Assembly (NCBI GenBank): GCA_946894095.1
Contig: OX335642.1
Span: 21,773,021 to 21,837,020 of the forward strand
DNA: 64,000 nucleotides
Reading direction: 5' to 3'
From: Incurvaria masculella
Taxonomy: Eukaryota > Arthropoda > Insecta > Lepidoptera > Incurvariidae
The notes under the pieces were generated by a model. It did no database searches and was not told the DNA's origin. It saw only the letters and a list, made by a program, of their open reading frames with translations. A program made the translations under genes and the position numbers. Below are positions 22,741 to 34,885 of the stretch, piece by piece (the stretch's first letter is position 1; every line of letters begins with the position of its first letter).

Positions 22741-24509
22741 CACTTTCAGTACAATCTGTCAAATGCATACAATATTTCAAAATCAAGTCTAAAGTCAAAA
22801 TCTTTTTCAGATGAGCAAAAGTTATGTTTTTGGTGTGTAAACCCCACTTTGTAACGTAAATTAATATATATGTTTCACGCTTATTCACTAGATAAATATG
22901 TTATCTAATACTAAAAAAATAAAAGTGACTGCCAAGCAATTACCTAAATTAAGGTGGTAGGGAACAAAAAGAATGTTTTTTAAAACTTTATAAGGTATTG
23001 GCCACAGGCCTCATAAAATATTTAAAATACATATTTATAAGTTAGCCGTTAAGAAAATTCTATTATATATAGATTTTTTTAAATTTTAATTATGATTATT
23101 GTATTTTGTTAACTTCATTTTGCTAAAATAAAATTTGCCAATTAATGTTTGTTTGAATATCTAGGTTGGCCCAAGCGTATAACTAGAGTTTCTTAGATCT
23201 ATGTAAAATAATACAAGTTTCTTATTCTTATGCAGATCATTCTTTCGATGCACCTTCAAATGTTTTATTTGTCTCAAATATAAAAATAACACTACCTACA
23301 TATGATTTTGTCAATTAACTTTGATGAAATGTGTATGAACTGCGTTCATTTTTATTTTAGGCAAGTTTAAAATTAAGAGGTGCTTAATATTGCCTCCAAT
23401 ATCACCCCTGCTGTCGCGTGTGAATTCAAAAGAGCAACCCGTATAGTATACATAATATTTTATATTAATTTTAAAAATGACCTCAAGATGATATTTATTT
23501 CCATTAAGTACAGATAATATTGTTTAATATGGTTTTATTCAATCTAACATTAAAAAAACTGATAAAACATAAAAAGCAGTATTGATAAATAAAACTCTAC
23601 AATCGGTACATAATCACGAACCGATCGTGATTTGAATAAAATTCCAACCGCATTAAGTGTAATACAACATTTATCAGATCTGAATTAATTCGCCACCTCT
23701 GAAATATTTAAACCACTCTGGCGCGTCGAACGACTATAGCGCGTCGTAAATGATCTTGCCGGACCTAGCGACATCGTGAGAATGAAAGCTATTGGATGAT
23801 TTCTGACTAGCCGTGGCCCGCCCTATTTTTTCAGAACACCAATAGCCGATTTTACGCTGGACTCAGTTGGAGCCTTAATTAAATGTATAGCAGTGCAAGT
23901 ATTCTCTGGTGTAAAAGCCGTTCTTGGCGAACATTGATACAACTACCACCATATATGGTTGCGGTTGCTCACGTATTTGACAAACGTGACCAATCGAGAA
24001 ACCAATATGGCAGCTGATTGGTTTAAGGGTAGACGAGGGTATAGACCCAAAGCTGCTTGTACTGGTCCAATTTAATTACTAAAAAAGCAGGCTCCGAAGT
24101 TTGAATATGCCCTTTAGATGTTCAGTTGATAAAGGTAATTAAATCTTGTTATTATACGATTTCTCCACAGTGAATTTGACATTTGCAAAATAATAATAAA
24201 AACCCATTTAATAATTAGTTAATGAAGTAAAATGAAGAAAGGTATGTTTTATGAGTACATTATTTACGGATCTCCTTTGATATAAGCTTATGGAAGATAT
24301 TCCTTTTACATTTACTTTATAAAACACACGACGTAAGCTACGTGGTACTGGAAACGAATGCTATGCCGGCATGCTAGAAACTTGTATAAACTGCTCATAA
24401 AGGAATTCAGCGCTTTGTCAACTGTCACTCACATATGAGCACTGTTTTATAGACAAGTCGCGACAAAAATGGTAACGATAACGTAAAAAGTTGAAACGGG
24501 TATCACGGG
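22741..24509. other. AT-rich intergenic stretch
   Basis: Nearly 1.8 kb with no supported gene, RNA or shared repeat. Frames are short. Confidence 0.4.
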
Positions 24510-25562
24510 ATAAAGACCAACCCTCTGAAGCTAAATGTGTCAGTCTTCCTATTCCAAGTGGTTGCGTTACGTAGATAATGCGCCTGAAAAACTAGTTATG
24601 GTGACAACAATATATATGATAAGGTAAATGGATGCAAATACCGAAGCATGAAAGTATCAGTACATACTTGCTTAGCAATACAAAAACTGAACAAACATTT
24701 GGTTGCATTTCGTAGTTATACGCGATTTAGGATACAGATATAACTTAAGGTGGCCCAACCCGGCGGGCCCAACTTATTCGCGGGCACGGTACAAAACCGT
24801 GCTGTTGCGCTCTGGGACCTTCCCTGTTTCAAAGAATAAGACAGGCTCCGTGATGAGGAAGATGCAACATGTCCACAAAAAAGACAATGTGCATAGTGTA
24901 TGATTTGGTAAGATTTACGAAAATTTTAATTTCAAGACGACTTATAGCTAAAAGTAAACCACGACCGCTGTAGTCCAAAATCTAACAAAGATCAAATAGA
25001 TCATAAATCTTGATTAAATAAGCTATGTCTGATGACTAATCTTTTTACGATGTTCTTACATTATCATTGCGTAATCCACCTCCAAAGTTATTGTATAAAA
25101 TGCGCAAAAAATTCGAACTTTCGGACCTTATAACTTAGAAACTAAACACAATTTTACAATGCCAATGGTCATCAGACATCTAGATCGATCAAATAAAGTT
25201 ATTTTTAGCAAAATTTTGGATCTCTGACAAGAAATATGGGCGTGATCTTCTTTCCCCTTTTGTATGGGGAGATGAGCGGGTTGGGCCACCTTAAGGTATA
25301 TTTAAGTATTTAATTAAAAAACCGACAGGTTATAGTTGCATAATTAATAGGCATCAATGTTTCCAGACAATCAGTAGATTAATCAGCAGGTACATACCAG
25401 CATCTATTTTATATAGCTAATCTAGATAACGCAACCACTTGGCACGGGCAGACCGACATACTCGTATATAGATAGCATCACAGGGTTGGTCTCTAACATG
25501 TGTACCCAGATTCAGCCATTTACCTTATCGTGACCAAAAATGTCGTGACCTCCCGGAATATT
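24510..25562 (-). mobile_element. Element D, copy 1, interrupted by a TTAA MITE
   Basis: The outer parts match 52694-53170 in reverse orientation. Near the ends are inverted AGACCAACCCT (24515) and AGGGTTGGTCT (25485), with inner inverted blocks around CCAAGTGGTTGCGTTA and AACGCAACCACTTGG. Non-coding, probably a non-autonomous DNA transposon. The MITE at 24745-25294 splits it. Confidence 0.75.
24745..25294 (+). mobile_element. TTAA-flanked MITE, copy 4 (nested in element D)
   Basis: Ends are TTAAGGTGGCCCAACCCGG and CGGGTTGGGCCACCTTAA, with a perfect 14-bp terminal inverted repeat after TTAA. The flanks join to GATATAAC-TTAA-GGTATATTT. Element D copy 2 has GATATAACTTTAGGTATATT uninterrupted on its minus strand, so the target was four bases and was duplicated. 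This is the best-preserved copy. Confidence 0.92.
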
Positions 25563-25709
25563 AGGAAAGTGTACTGAAACATTGCTGAAATTTTGTTTGT
25601 TTTTAATTATTACGAAAAAACTGTTTTCTTGTTATTTTGAGGTTTAGCCGCAACATTTACTTTATTGTATTGTGATCAAATTTTGAAAATATTTAGAAAA
25701 ATTCTTGGT

Positions 25710-25800
25710 CTAGACATTGGGCTGACGTAGGAGTATAAAACAGTGTTATGTTCTAAAGGGCCCAGGTTCGTGTCCTGCATATACGAATGCCCAATATAAT
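25710..25800 (+). repeat. tRNA-like SINE head remnant
   Basis: CCCAGGTTCGTGTCCTGC resembles a Pol III B box, preceded by weak A-box-like sequence. No tRNA cloverleaf can be drawn. Solitary in the window. Confidence 0.3.
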
Positions 25801-26394
25801 TTTCTTTTTCCAAATTGATTACATTATTTCAAAGAGATGTATGACTCTGCTTTACTTAAAAGATGTGCAAGAATGTTTATTGCAATGTAGAACATGTTCT
25901 GGACATTTATGTTTGCACGGTACATATATATGTTACATCGCGATAAAATAATTACAAAGCTAATTTGAACAGATTAAGTGCGTGCAGCATTGACGACCGA
26001 GCAGAACTTATGATGGCCAGATATTCGTACCACCCATGATCAAAAACGCATAATGTCGAAGAATCAAAGAAGTATCATATGGTCGTACCGCATAGCGCTC
26101 TATCATATCTGACTTCTTTTCCCGTTAATATGTGTGTCTACCTGACAAAAAAGGCAGAAGATGTACCATCTCCGATTTTTTAAAACTAACCCTGCTAAAA
26201 GTACATGTCACAAGCGAACATAGTCGTAGGCGTATTGCAGTGTTTGTACACGTGGGAACTGTCTTGGCGAACGCATTTCGGGTACACATTTACGCCCGTT
26301 GGGAATGTTCGCACACAGTTCGGGACTGAGTGGCATCGGCGCGCGGCGGCTTCTCATACGATTTTATTCGTAATCTATACTTCTATATCTATAC

Positions 26395-26545
26395 TTCTAT
26401 ACTATTATATAAAGAGGAAAGGTTTGATTGTTTGTGTATTTGAACCGAATAGGCTCTGAAACTACTGAACGGATTTGAAAAATTATTTCACCGTTGGAAA
26501 GCTACAGTCTATCCGAGGGACATAGGCTATGTTTTATCTTAAAAA
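26395..26545 (+). mobile_element. RTE/SINE-like fragment
   Basis: TACTATTATATAAAGAGGAA, CTGAAACTACTGAACGGATT, CACCGTTGGAAAGCTACAG and GGACATAGGCTATGTTTTAT. I recall this block from abundant lepidopteran RTE-type repeats. It lies about 45 bp left of the tandem duplication. Confidence 0.6.
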
Positions 26546-27233
26546 AATTAGGGATCCTTACCATAACTCCGACAACGTAAACCAAGGTGCAAAAAAAATA
26601 CCAAGAATGTTTCTGCGAAAACTATTCACGATAGAACAAAATAATGTAGTACAATTTTATAGAACACATTATTATCTACAAAAAATGTCGCGACAGCATA
26701 CATCTAACTATTATAGTTATGTCACAATAAGTGTGCATTTATTTTAAAATAAATATTTAACCGCCGCTAGAAAAAGCTCTTTATTTGTACCTAGATATTA
26801 ATCCTTATCAAAATAAATAAATTTTTAATTAAGACTGTTTCAATACCTTTATATTACTTTTTGAATTATTCGATTCGGACATTTCATTCGAAACATATCA
26901 TGAGTTTAAAAAATAGAAAAAACGGCCAACTATGCGTTTTAGAGTTTGTAGGCGTCACTCAGAGGTACGGGAGGGGAGTCAGTCGGCTCCCTACGCAGCA
27001 GCCGTGTGCGGAATTTAAGAAATTGTCGCGTGATAATATTTTGTCGCTTGATGATAATTCGTTTAGTAGGTAACTAAACGCATTCAAAAAGTTCTTTTCA
27101 GAACTAGACCCATTAATATATGTTGTACAGTTATCCTAATAAATAAGTGACTTAAATAGTTTTTATGATTTTCGATTAAATACTTTTTAGTTGTAGGTTA
27201 TAGTAGTAGTTGTAGGTAGCTAATAACAGTTAA

Positions 27234-27324
27234 ACATGTTTGAAAAATGTTACGGCTTTTCACGCGGCAGGAAGATACATTCTCCGAAGACATTCTCAAA
27301 AGCCGTAACATTTTTCAAACATGT
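27234..27324. repeat. Perfect 27-bp inverted repeat (unit 1)
   Basis: Arms 27234-27260 and 27298-27324, from ACATGTTTG through GGCTTTT and its exact complement, around a 37-nt loop. No coding or RNA context recognised. Confidence 0.9.
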
Positions 27325-27344
27325 CTAACGACCGCGGTAATATT

Positions 27345-27475
27345 TCAATGTAGGTATATGCTCTTTTTTTAGGAACTCTACGTAAGAAGGGTTTATTTGT
27401 GTATCACTGTGTCAAAATATTATTTTTTTATTATTTTATATTATGCCCGTGCCAAGCCAGGACGGGCTGCTAGTA
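27345..27475 (-). mobile_element. Fragment of the 16737-type repeat (unit 1)
   Basis: Minus-strand match to 16737-16860: AGGAACTCTACGTAAG, GGTTTATTTGTGTATCA, ATTATGCCCGTGCCAAGCC and GACGGGCTGCTAGTA. The second unit repeats it at 31466-31596. Confidence 0.65.
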
Positions 27476-27697
27476 CATAGATAAATAGATACGATTATAT
27501 ATGCACAATTAATCCATATGACGGAGTAGCGAATAAGGACCATAATGATGCTTCTCCTTCCTTTTCTCTTCTGTGGTGTTGGTTCTACTGTTTTTTAGTT
27601 GAAACTTTTTTTATTATGCTTAGCCTGATAATTTCGATAGCGAAAACTCGTTAATCTTTAACAAAAATAATAAAAATACTTTTTACCCCCATTATTT

Positions 27698-28014
27698 TTA
27701 GGGTTCCGTACCCAAAGGGTGAAAACGGAACCCTATTTCTATGCCTCCGCTGTCCGTCCGTCCGTCCGTCCGTTCGTCTGTCTGTCCGTCTGTCACAGGG
27801 CTGTATCTCATGAACCGTAACAGGTAGGAAGCTGAATTTTTCACAGATTATGTATTTATTTTGCCGCTATAAGAACATTACTATGATAGGTAACATTCAA
27901 AAATAATAATAATTAAAGGGGGGCCCCATACAAAAAACGTGTTTTTTTTAATCTTGTGCGATGGTACGGAACCCTTCGTGTGCGAGTCCGACTCGCACTT
28001 GGCCGGTTTTTGGA
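27698..28014 (+). mobile_element. Repeat H, copy 4 (unit 1)
   Basis: Nearly complete: AGGGTTCCGTACCCAAAGGG, CCGTCCGTCCGTCCGTCCG microsatellite, CACAGGGCTGTATCTCATGA, GATGGTACGGAACCCTTCG and a terminal CACTTGGCCGGTTTTT. Overlapping frames of about 100 codons on each strand arise because the repeat is open in several frames. Confidence 0.8.
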
Positions 28015-28084
28015 ATAGCACCACAGAGCTTGCGAATGCTTTTGCTGGGGAACGGGTTTGTACTTTGTGGTTATCTTTTCCTTT

Positions 28085-28400
28085 CCAAGAGTCCATCGCA
28101 GATTTCCACCGCCACCGCCTCCGCCAATTCCGCCGCCGCCTGTTTAGTAATTTCCCGCGTGTTCGCGTCTTGTCGCCCGCAATTTTCACAATTTTCTCTC
28201 AATTATGTCGACTAACCCCCCACCGTCACCCTCCCGCACCCTGCCGCTGACACTTCTCTCGATAACCTCATTGTTTCTGATAATTAATTTTGCGGTCGTT
28301 TCAAATTGTTAGCTTGTACGCCCCCGGGGAACACCTTCGAACAGTCGAGCGCCGCCGTGCGGAGCTCATCACGAGTTTTAAAGGAAATCGGAGTTCGTCA
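28085..28400. other. GC-rich segment (unit 1; repeated at 32206-32521)
   Basis: CCACCGCCACCGCCTCCGCC and further C-rich sequence. Frames are open on both strands and low in complexity. It could be untranslated exon or regulatory DNA, but nothing decides this. Confidence 0.25.
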
Positions 28401-29144
28401 GCGCTTTCCAAGTTTTTGCTTTGTCGCGAGTTGGTTGTCTCTATCGGGGAACACACGCCACACGAAACCCTAACTTCCACAATTACTTACCTAACGACTT
28501 CGGGTATGTTCGTGCAGAGGAAGCTACTCGTCAAACAAAATGCTTACACCAATACTTTATTTGAACCACTTTCTTTTCTTTCTGTTTTATTGGCCATCAT
28601 CTTTAGACTAATAACTAACCTTAGATAACGCTGTTAAATACGAAATAAACAATCTAGTGACGGTCAAGGTAAACGAAATTGTGAACTGTGATTTGACTAA
28701 CATATATTTTATAGTGACGAAATAAAAAAAAATGTACGTAAATGAATACTGTGAAGATAGAGATTCGCTATTTAAAAAAATACCAAGAGATCATCTTTGA
28801 GAAAAGTAGGAATGAGGGTGTGATCTAAACAAAAAAAAAAACAAGCAAGTAAATTTACATGAAATCCGTAGCACCAATGCTTCTACCTCTCCCGGGCCGC
28901 CACCCCATCCGACCGTTAGAAATAGCAAATAGAATGCTACGCATGTACTACCCCCTTCTCCCGCCGCTTACTACCTGGCGTCTTTTATTTCAACACAAGT
29001 GTATTCGTTAGAGCGGAGACGCTGCGGAGGCGTTCTCCTCTACTCTCGGTCCTCCCATGACGTGTAAGTTTTTAGCCGGTATAGCATAACGTACAACCGT
29101 AAGTGCTAACGGTCATTTAATAAGTTTTAGTTCATAAAGCGGAA

Positions 29145-29245
29145 AGTAGTGGTTCCGTACCACTGATAGCCGGGAGGACAGGAGAAAAAATGGAGAGGGG
29201 TATGTCCAGCAGTGGACGCTAACACGCTGACTGACTGACTTCAAT
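29145..29245 (+). mobile_element. LINE 3'-end fragment (unit 1; repeated at 33266-33366)
   Basis: AGCCGGGAGGACAGGAG, GGAGAGGGGTATGTCCAGCA, GTGGACGCTAACACGCTGAC and a GACT tetranucleotide tail. The translated GYVQQWT-like end is a familiar terminus of arthropod non-LTR ORF2 proteins. A related copy lies at 46125. Confidence 0.6.
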
Positions 29246-30587
29246 ATATATATCCTTATTTAGCCTTTGTCGAGTGATTTCAGAAGCAATACTGTCGCTA
29301 CCTTAAACGTTCATCTTAGTTTCTAACGATAAGTCTACAACGATAGTTTTAATTCTAATACAAAAACTAAAGATATTGTCAGAAACTAAAAAAAAGTAAG
29401 AATTATTGCAAGCTTCCTAATTCATTCGGCAATGCGGTGAGACTAATCATATGAAACTGGATTAATAGAGAGTGATAAATTAAAGTAATGTTCAAATACT
29501 ACACAGATTTTTATTTACAAACGAATATAAACAACACAAGCTACGCTGATATGTATAAGTATGCGGAACCTATTTAAAAACCCGTTTTTTGTTTTCAACT
29601 CGACCGTATGAAAGAATGTCGAAGTTTGCTTCCTCTGCGGAATGTGAGCCCGAAGTTTTCGCTCCAACAAAGTTACGAGCGGCGCTAACAAAATCATTTG
29701 TGTTGAGTGTTTATTATAAACATTTCTGTCGAGTCCCGGCCACCCCCACACCCCCCGCCCACCGTCTGACCTCGTTCTCATTACGAGACGTAATATTATT
29801 TTTATTTCGGTTTAATTTTAAGTTAAATGCCTTTTATTTTATCCTCAACTCGCTACACGGCTACTAATATCATAACAGTGTGCTCTCCATACAAACGTCG
29901 TCGTTTGGATATCATTTGAAAACGTTCTATAGGGTTTGACTGGTATGGTTGTCCTTTTTCGAAACAAAAATGACTTTCGCGGGTCTTGCGTCTACAAATT
30001 TCGCCGTGTGCTTCATACCCATAAGTACGTATATACCATTCGTCTATCATACGAAGCCCTCCTTAGCAAGTTAATCCTCATCAACCACTGCTACACGATG
30101 CAATAACCGTTTATAAAATATTTAATAATTATATTGATTGTCACAAACTATTAGGTGAAGTAGAGTTTAGAGTGGCAAGCCGTGTGACAAGTTCAACGGA
30201 CCTATTTCACATTAAATCTAGGAGCGCTAATGCAGGAAAACGCATACCATTACATAGAACGTGTCTCAAGAATAATAATATTTTTATCTTGATTAGTGCA
30301 GTACTGGCAACCCTTAGATTGTTATATTCATAGAATGAGCTGTATATGGTATATAAGCATATTACAAAGTTTTATATTTTTTTATAGACATAAATACCCT
30401 ATTTCATTTACTTATTTTGTTTAATTTTCTTTTTCTCTTGCTGCTTACTTCTATATCGGCCGGCTCAAGCGTCTAATGCGAAATACGATTATTGTGAGGA
30501 CGGCTAGGTATAATTTTAAACACTGTTAATAGGATGCATTGATCACGTGAGAAGGTACTGTAGAATAATTCAAAATTATAAATTACA

Positions 30588-30710
30588 CCAGGTGGCGAAA
30601 TTGGTAGACACAATACCCGCGAAAGTATTCGCATATTCAATCCACTAATATTACATCCTTTGGAATAAGCGACGTACCAGCTTAGTATGAAAAAGTAGAT
30701 GTAATATTTT
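30588..30710 (+). mobile_element. tRNA-derived SINE family B (unit 1; repeated at 34709-34831)
   Basis: CCAGGTGGCGAAATTGGTAG, ACAATACCCGCGAAAG and a tail with TAAGCGACGTACCAGCTTAG match the copy at 10124. It resembles the 5' half of a tRNA-Leu but the acceptor stem and B-box half are absent. The unit boundary falls at its 3' end. Confidence 0.65.
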
Positions 30711-31354
30711 TTAAAAAAATACCAAGAATGTTTCTGCGAAAACTATTCACGATAGAACAAAATAATGTAGTACAATTTTATAGAACACATTAATATCTAC
30801 AAAAAATGTCGCGACAGCATACATCTAACTATTATAGTTATGTCACAATAAGTGTGCATTTATTTTAAAATAAATATTTAACCGCCGCTAGAAAAAGCTC
30901 TTTATTTGTACCTAGATATTAATCCTTATCAAAATAAATAAATTTTTAATTAAGACTGTTTCAATACCTTTATATTACTTTTTGAATTATTCGATTCGGA
31001 CATTTCATTCGAAACATATCATGAGTTTAAAAAATAGAAAAAACGGCCAACTATGCGTTTTAGAGTTTGTAGGCGTCACTCAGAGGTACGGGAGGGGAGT
31101 CAGTCGGCTCCCTACGCAGCAGCCGTGTGCGGAATTTAAGAAATTGTCGCGTGATAATATTTTGTCGCTTGATGATAATTCGTTTAGTAGGTAACTAAAC
31201 GCATTCAAAAAGTTCTTTTCAGAACTAGACCCATTAATATATGTTGTACAGTTATCCTAATAAATAAGTGACTTAAATAGTTTTTATGATTTTCGATTAA
31301 ATACTTTTTAGTTGTAGGTTATAGTAGTAGTTGTAGGTAGCTAATAACAGTTAA

Positions 31355-31445
31355 ACATGTTTGAAAAATGTTACGGCTTTTCACGCGGCAGGAAGATACA
31401 TTCTCCGAAGACATTCTCAAAAGCCGTAACATTTTTCAAACATGT
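31355..31445. repeat. Perfect 27-bp inverted repeat (unit 2)
   Basis: Identical to the foldback in unit 1, with arms 31355-31381 and 31419-31445. Confidence 0.9.
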
Positions 31446-31818
31446 CTAACGACCGCGGTAATATTTCAATGTAGGTATATGCTCTTTTTTTAGGAACTCT
31501 ACGTAAGAAGGGTTTATTTGTGTATCACTGTGTCAAAATATTATTTTTTTATTATTTTATATTATGCCCGTGCCAAGCCAGGACGGGCTGCTAGTACATA
31601 GATAAATAGATACGATTATATATGCACAATTAATCCATATGACGGAGTAGCGAATAAGGACCATAATGATGCTTCTCCTTCCTTTTCTCTTCTGTGGTGT
31701 TGGTTCTACTGTTTTTTAGTTGAAACTTTTTTTATTATGCTTAGCCTGATAATTTCGATAGCGAAAACTCGTTAATCTTTAACAAAAATAATAAAAATAC
31801 TTTTTACCCCCATTATTT

Positions 31819-32135
31819 TTAGGGTTCCGTACCCAAAGGGTGAAAACGGAACCCTATTTCTATGCCTCCGCTGTCCGTCCGTCCGTCCGTCCGTTCGTCT
31901 GTCTGTCCGTCTGTCACAGGGCTGTATCTCATGAACCGTAACAGGTAGGAAGCTGAATTTTTCACAGATTATGTATTTATTTTGCCGCTATAAGAACATT
32001 ACTATGATAGGTAACATTCAAAAATAATAATAATTAAAGGGGGGCCCCATACAAAAAACGTGTTTTTTTTAATCTTGTGCGATGGTACGGAACCCTTCGT
32101 GTGCGAGTCCGACTCGCACTTGGCCGGTTTTTGGA
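31819..32135 (+). mobile_element. Repeat H, copy 5 (unit 2)
   Basis: Copy of 27698-28014 carried by the second duplication unit. Confidence 0.8.
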
Positions 32136-34833
32136 ATAGCACCACAGAGCTTGCGAATGCTTTTGCTGGGGAACGGGTTTGTACTTTGTGGTTATCTTTT
32201 CCTTTCCAAGAGTCCATCGCAGATTTCCACCGCCACCGCCTCCGCCAATTCCGCCGCCGCCTGTTTAGTAATTTCCCGCGTGTTCGCGTCTTGTCGCCCG
32301 CAATTTTCACAATTTTCTCTCAATTATGTCGACTAACCCCCCACCGTCACCCTCCCGCACCCTGCCGCTGACACTTCTCTCGATAACCTCATTGTTTCTG
32401 ATAATTAATTTTGCGGTCGTTTCAAATTGTTAGCTTGTACGCCCCCGGGGAACACCTTCGAACAGTCGAGCGCCGCCGTGCGGAGCTCATCACGAGTTTT
32501 AAAGGAAATCGGAGTTCGTCAGCGCTTTCCAAGTTTTTGCTTTGTCGCGAGTTGGTTGTCTCTATCGGGGAACACACGCCACACGAAACCCTAACTTCCA
32601 CAATTACTTACCTAACGACTTCGGGTATGTTCGTGCAGAGGAAGCTACTCGTCAAACAAAATGCTTACACCAATACTTTATTTGAACCACTTTCTTTTCT
32701 TTCTGTTTTATTGGCCATCATCTTTAGACTAATAACTAACCTTAGATAACGCTGTTAAATACGAAATAAACAATCTAGTGACGGTCAAGGTAAACGAAAT
32801 TGTGAACTGTGATTTGACTAACATATATTTTATAGTGACGAAATAAAAAAAAATGTACGTAAATGAATACTGTGAAGATAGAGATTCGCTATTTAAAAAA
32901 ATACCAAGAGATCATCTTTGAGAAAAGTAGGAATGAGGGTGTGATCTAAACAAAAAAAAAAACAAGCAAGTAAATTTACATGAAATCCGTAGCACCAATG
33001 CTTCTACCTCTCCCGGGCCGCCACCCCATCCGACCGTTAGAAATAGCAAATAGAATGCTACGCATGTACTACCCCCTTCTCCCGCCGCTTACTACCTGGC
33101 GTCTTTTATTTCAACACAAGTGTATTCGTTAGAGCGGAGACGCTGCGGAGGCGTTCTCCTCTACTCTCGGTCCTCCCATGACGTGTAAGTTTTTAGCCGG
33201 TATAGCATAACGTACAACCGTAAGTGCTAACGGTCATTTAATAAGTTTTAGTTCATAAAGCGGAAAGTAGTGGTTCCGTACCACTGATAGCCGGGAGGAC
33301 AGGAGAAAAAATGGAGAGGGGTATGTCCAGCAGTGGACGCTAACACGCTGACTGACTGACTTCAATATATATATCCTTATTTAGCCTTTGTCGAGTGATT
33401 TCAGAAGCAATACTGTCGCTACCTTAAACGTTCATCTTAGTTTCTAACGATAAGTCTACAACGATAGTTTTAATTCTAATACAAAAACTAAAGATATTGT
33501 CAGAAACTAAAAAAAAGTAAGAATTATTGCAAGCTTCCTAATTCATTCGGCAATGCGGTGAGACTAATCATATGAAACTGGATTAATAGAGAGTGATAAA
33601 TTAAAGTAATGTTCAAATACTACACAGATTTTTATTTACAAACGAATATAAACAACACAAGCTACGCTGATATGTATAAGTATGCGGAACCTATTTAAAA
33701 ACCCGTTTTTTGTTTTCAACTCGACCGTATGAAAGAATGTCGAAGTTTGCTTCCTCTGCGGAATGTGAGCCCGAAGTTTTCGCTCCAACAAAGTTACGAG
33801 CGGCGCTAACAAAATCATTTGTGTTGAGTGTTTATTATAAACATTTCTGTCGAGTCCCGGCCACCCCCACACCCCCCGCCCACCGTCTGACCTCGTTCTC
33901 ATTACGAGACGTAATATTATTTTTATTTCGGTTTAATTTTAAGTTAAATGCCTTTTATTTTATCCTCAACTCGCTACACGGCTACTAATATCATAACAGT
34001 GTGCTCTCCATACAAACGTCGTCGTTTGGATATCATTTGAAAACGTTCTATAGGGTTTGACTGGTATGGTTGTCCTTTTTCGAAACAAAAATGACTTTCG
34101 CGGGTCTTGCGTCTACAAATTTCGCCGTGTGCTTCATACCCATAAGTACGTATATACCATTCGTCTATCATACGAAGCCCTCCTTAGCAAGTTAATCCTC
34201 ATCAACCACTGCTACACGATGCAATAACCGTTTATAAAATATTTAATAATTATATTGATTGTCACAAACTATTAGGTGAAGTAGAGTTTAGAGTGGCAAG
34301 CCGTGTGACAAGTTCAACGGACCTATTTCACATTAAATCTAGGAGCGCTAATGCAGGAAAACGCATACCATTACATAGAACGTGTCTCAAGAATAATAAT
34401 ATTTTTATCTTGATTAGTGCAGTACTGGCAACCCTTAGATTGTTATATTCATAGAATGAGCTGTATATGGTATATAAGCATATTACAAAGTTTTATATTT
34501 TTTTATAGACATAAATACCCTATTTCATTTACTTATTTTGTTTAATTTTCTTTTTCTCTTGCTGCTTACTTCTATATCGGCCGGCTCAAGCGTCTAATGC
34601 GAAATACGATTATTGTGAGGACGGCTAGGTATAATTTTAAACACTGTTAATAGGATGCATTGATCACGTGAGAAGGTACTGTAGAATAATTCAAAATTAT
34701 AAATTACACCAGGTGGCGAAATTGGTAGACACAATACCCGCGAAAGTATTCGCATATTCAATCCACTAATATTACATCCTTTGGAATAAGCGACGTACCA
34801 GCTTAGTATGAAAAAGTAGATGTAATATTTTTT

Positions 34834-34885
34834 AACAGACTTCAAATAAAAGGAGGAGGTTCTCAATTCGTCGGAATCTTTTTTT
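34834..34885. mobile_element. Terminal fragment of the telomere-hairpin element family
   Basis: TTAACAGACTTCAAATAAAA, GGAGGAGGTTCTCAATTCG matches, inverted, the right end of the element at 37117-37834. It begins exactly where the tandem duplication stops. Confidence 0.6.

Larger units (their letters stand above)
26592..30712. repeat. 4,121-bp tandem duplication, unit 1
   Basis: Every landmark recurs exactly 4,121 bp downstream, with no length change and one substitution noticed (T at 26672, A at 30793). The unit starts in an A-run and contains a 27-bp inverted repeat, an inverted RTE-related fragment, repeat H, GC-rich segments, a LINE tail and a terminal family B SINE. No gene in it can be supported: its 65-112 codon frames are interrupted, overlap on both strands or fall in repeats. 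It could be a recent duplication or an assembly artefact. Confidence 0.95.
30713..34833. repeat. 4,121-bp tandem duplication, unit 2
   Basis: Direct copy of unit 1, joined at TTTTTTAAAAAAATACC. Homology continues about 2 bp past 34833 (TTAA) and ends where CAGACTTCAAATAAAAGG begins, which is the terminus of another repeat family. Confidence 0.95.

Noticed and set aside
27881..28250. Overlapping frames of about 100 codons on both strands, also at 32002-32371
   Set aside because: They cross from repeat H into GC-rich DNA and are open on both strands. Their exact recurrence reflects the tandem duplication, not conservation.
30588..30660. tRNA-Leu gene (AGGTGGCGAAATTGGTAGAC looks like the start of a tRNA-Leu)
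   Set aside because: There is no acceptor stem pairing, the B-box half is missing, and the sequence belongs to a dispersed family also present at 10124, 34709 and 55560. It is a SINE head.
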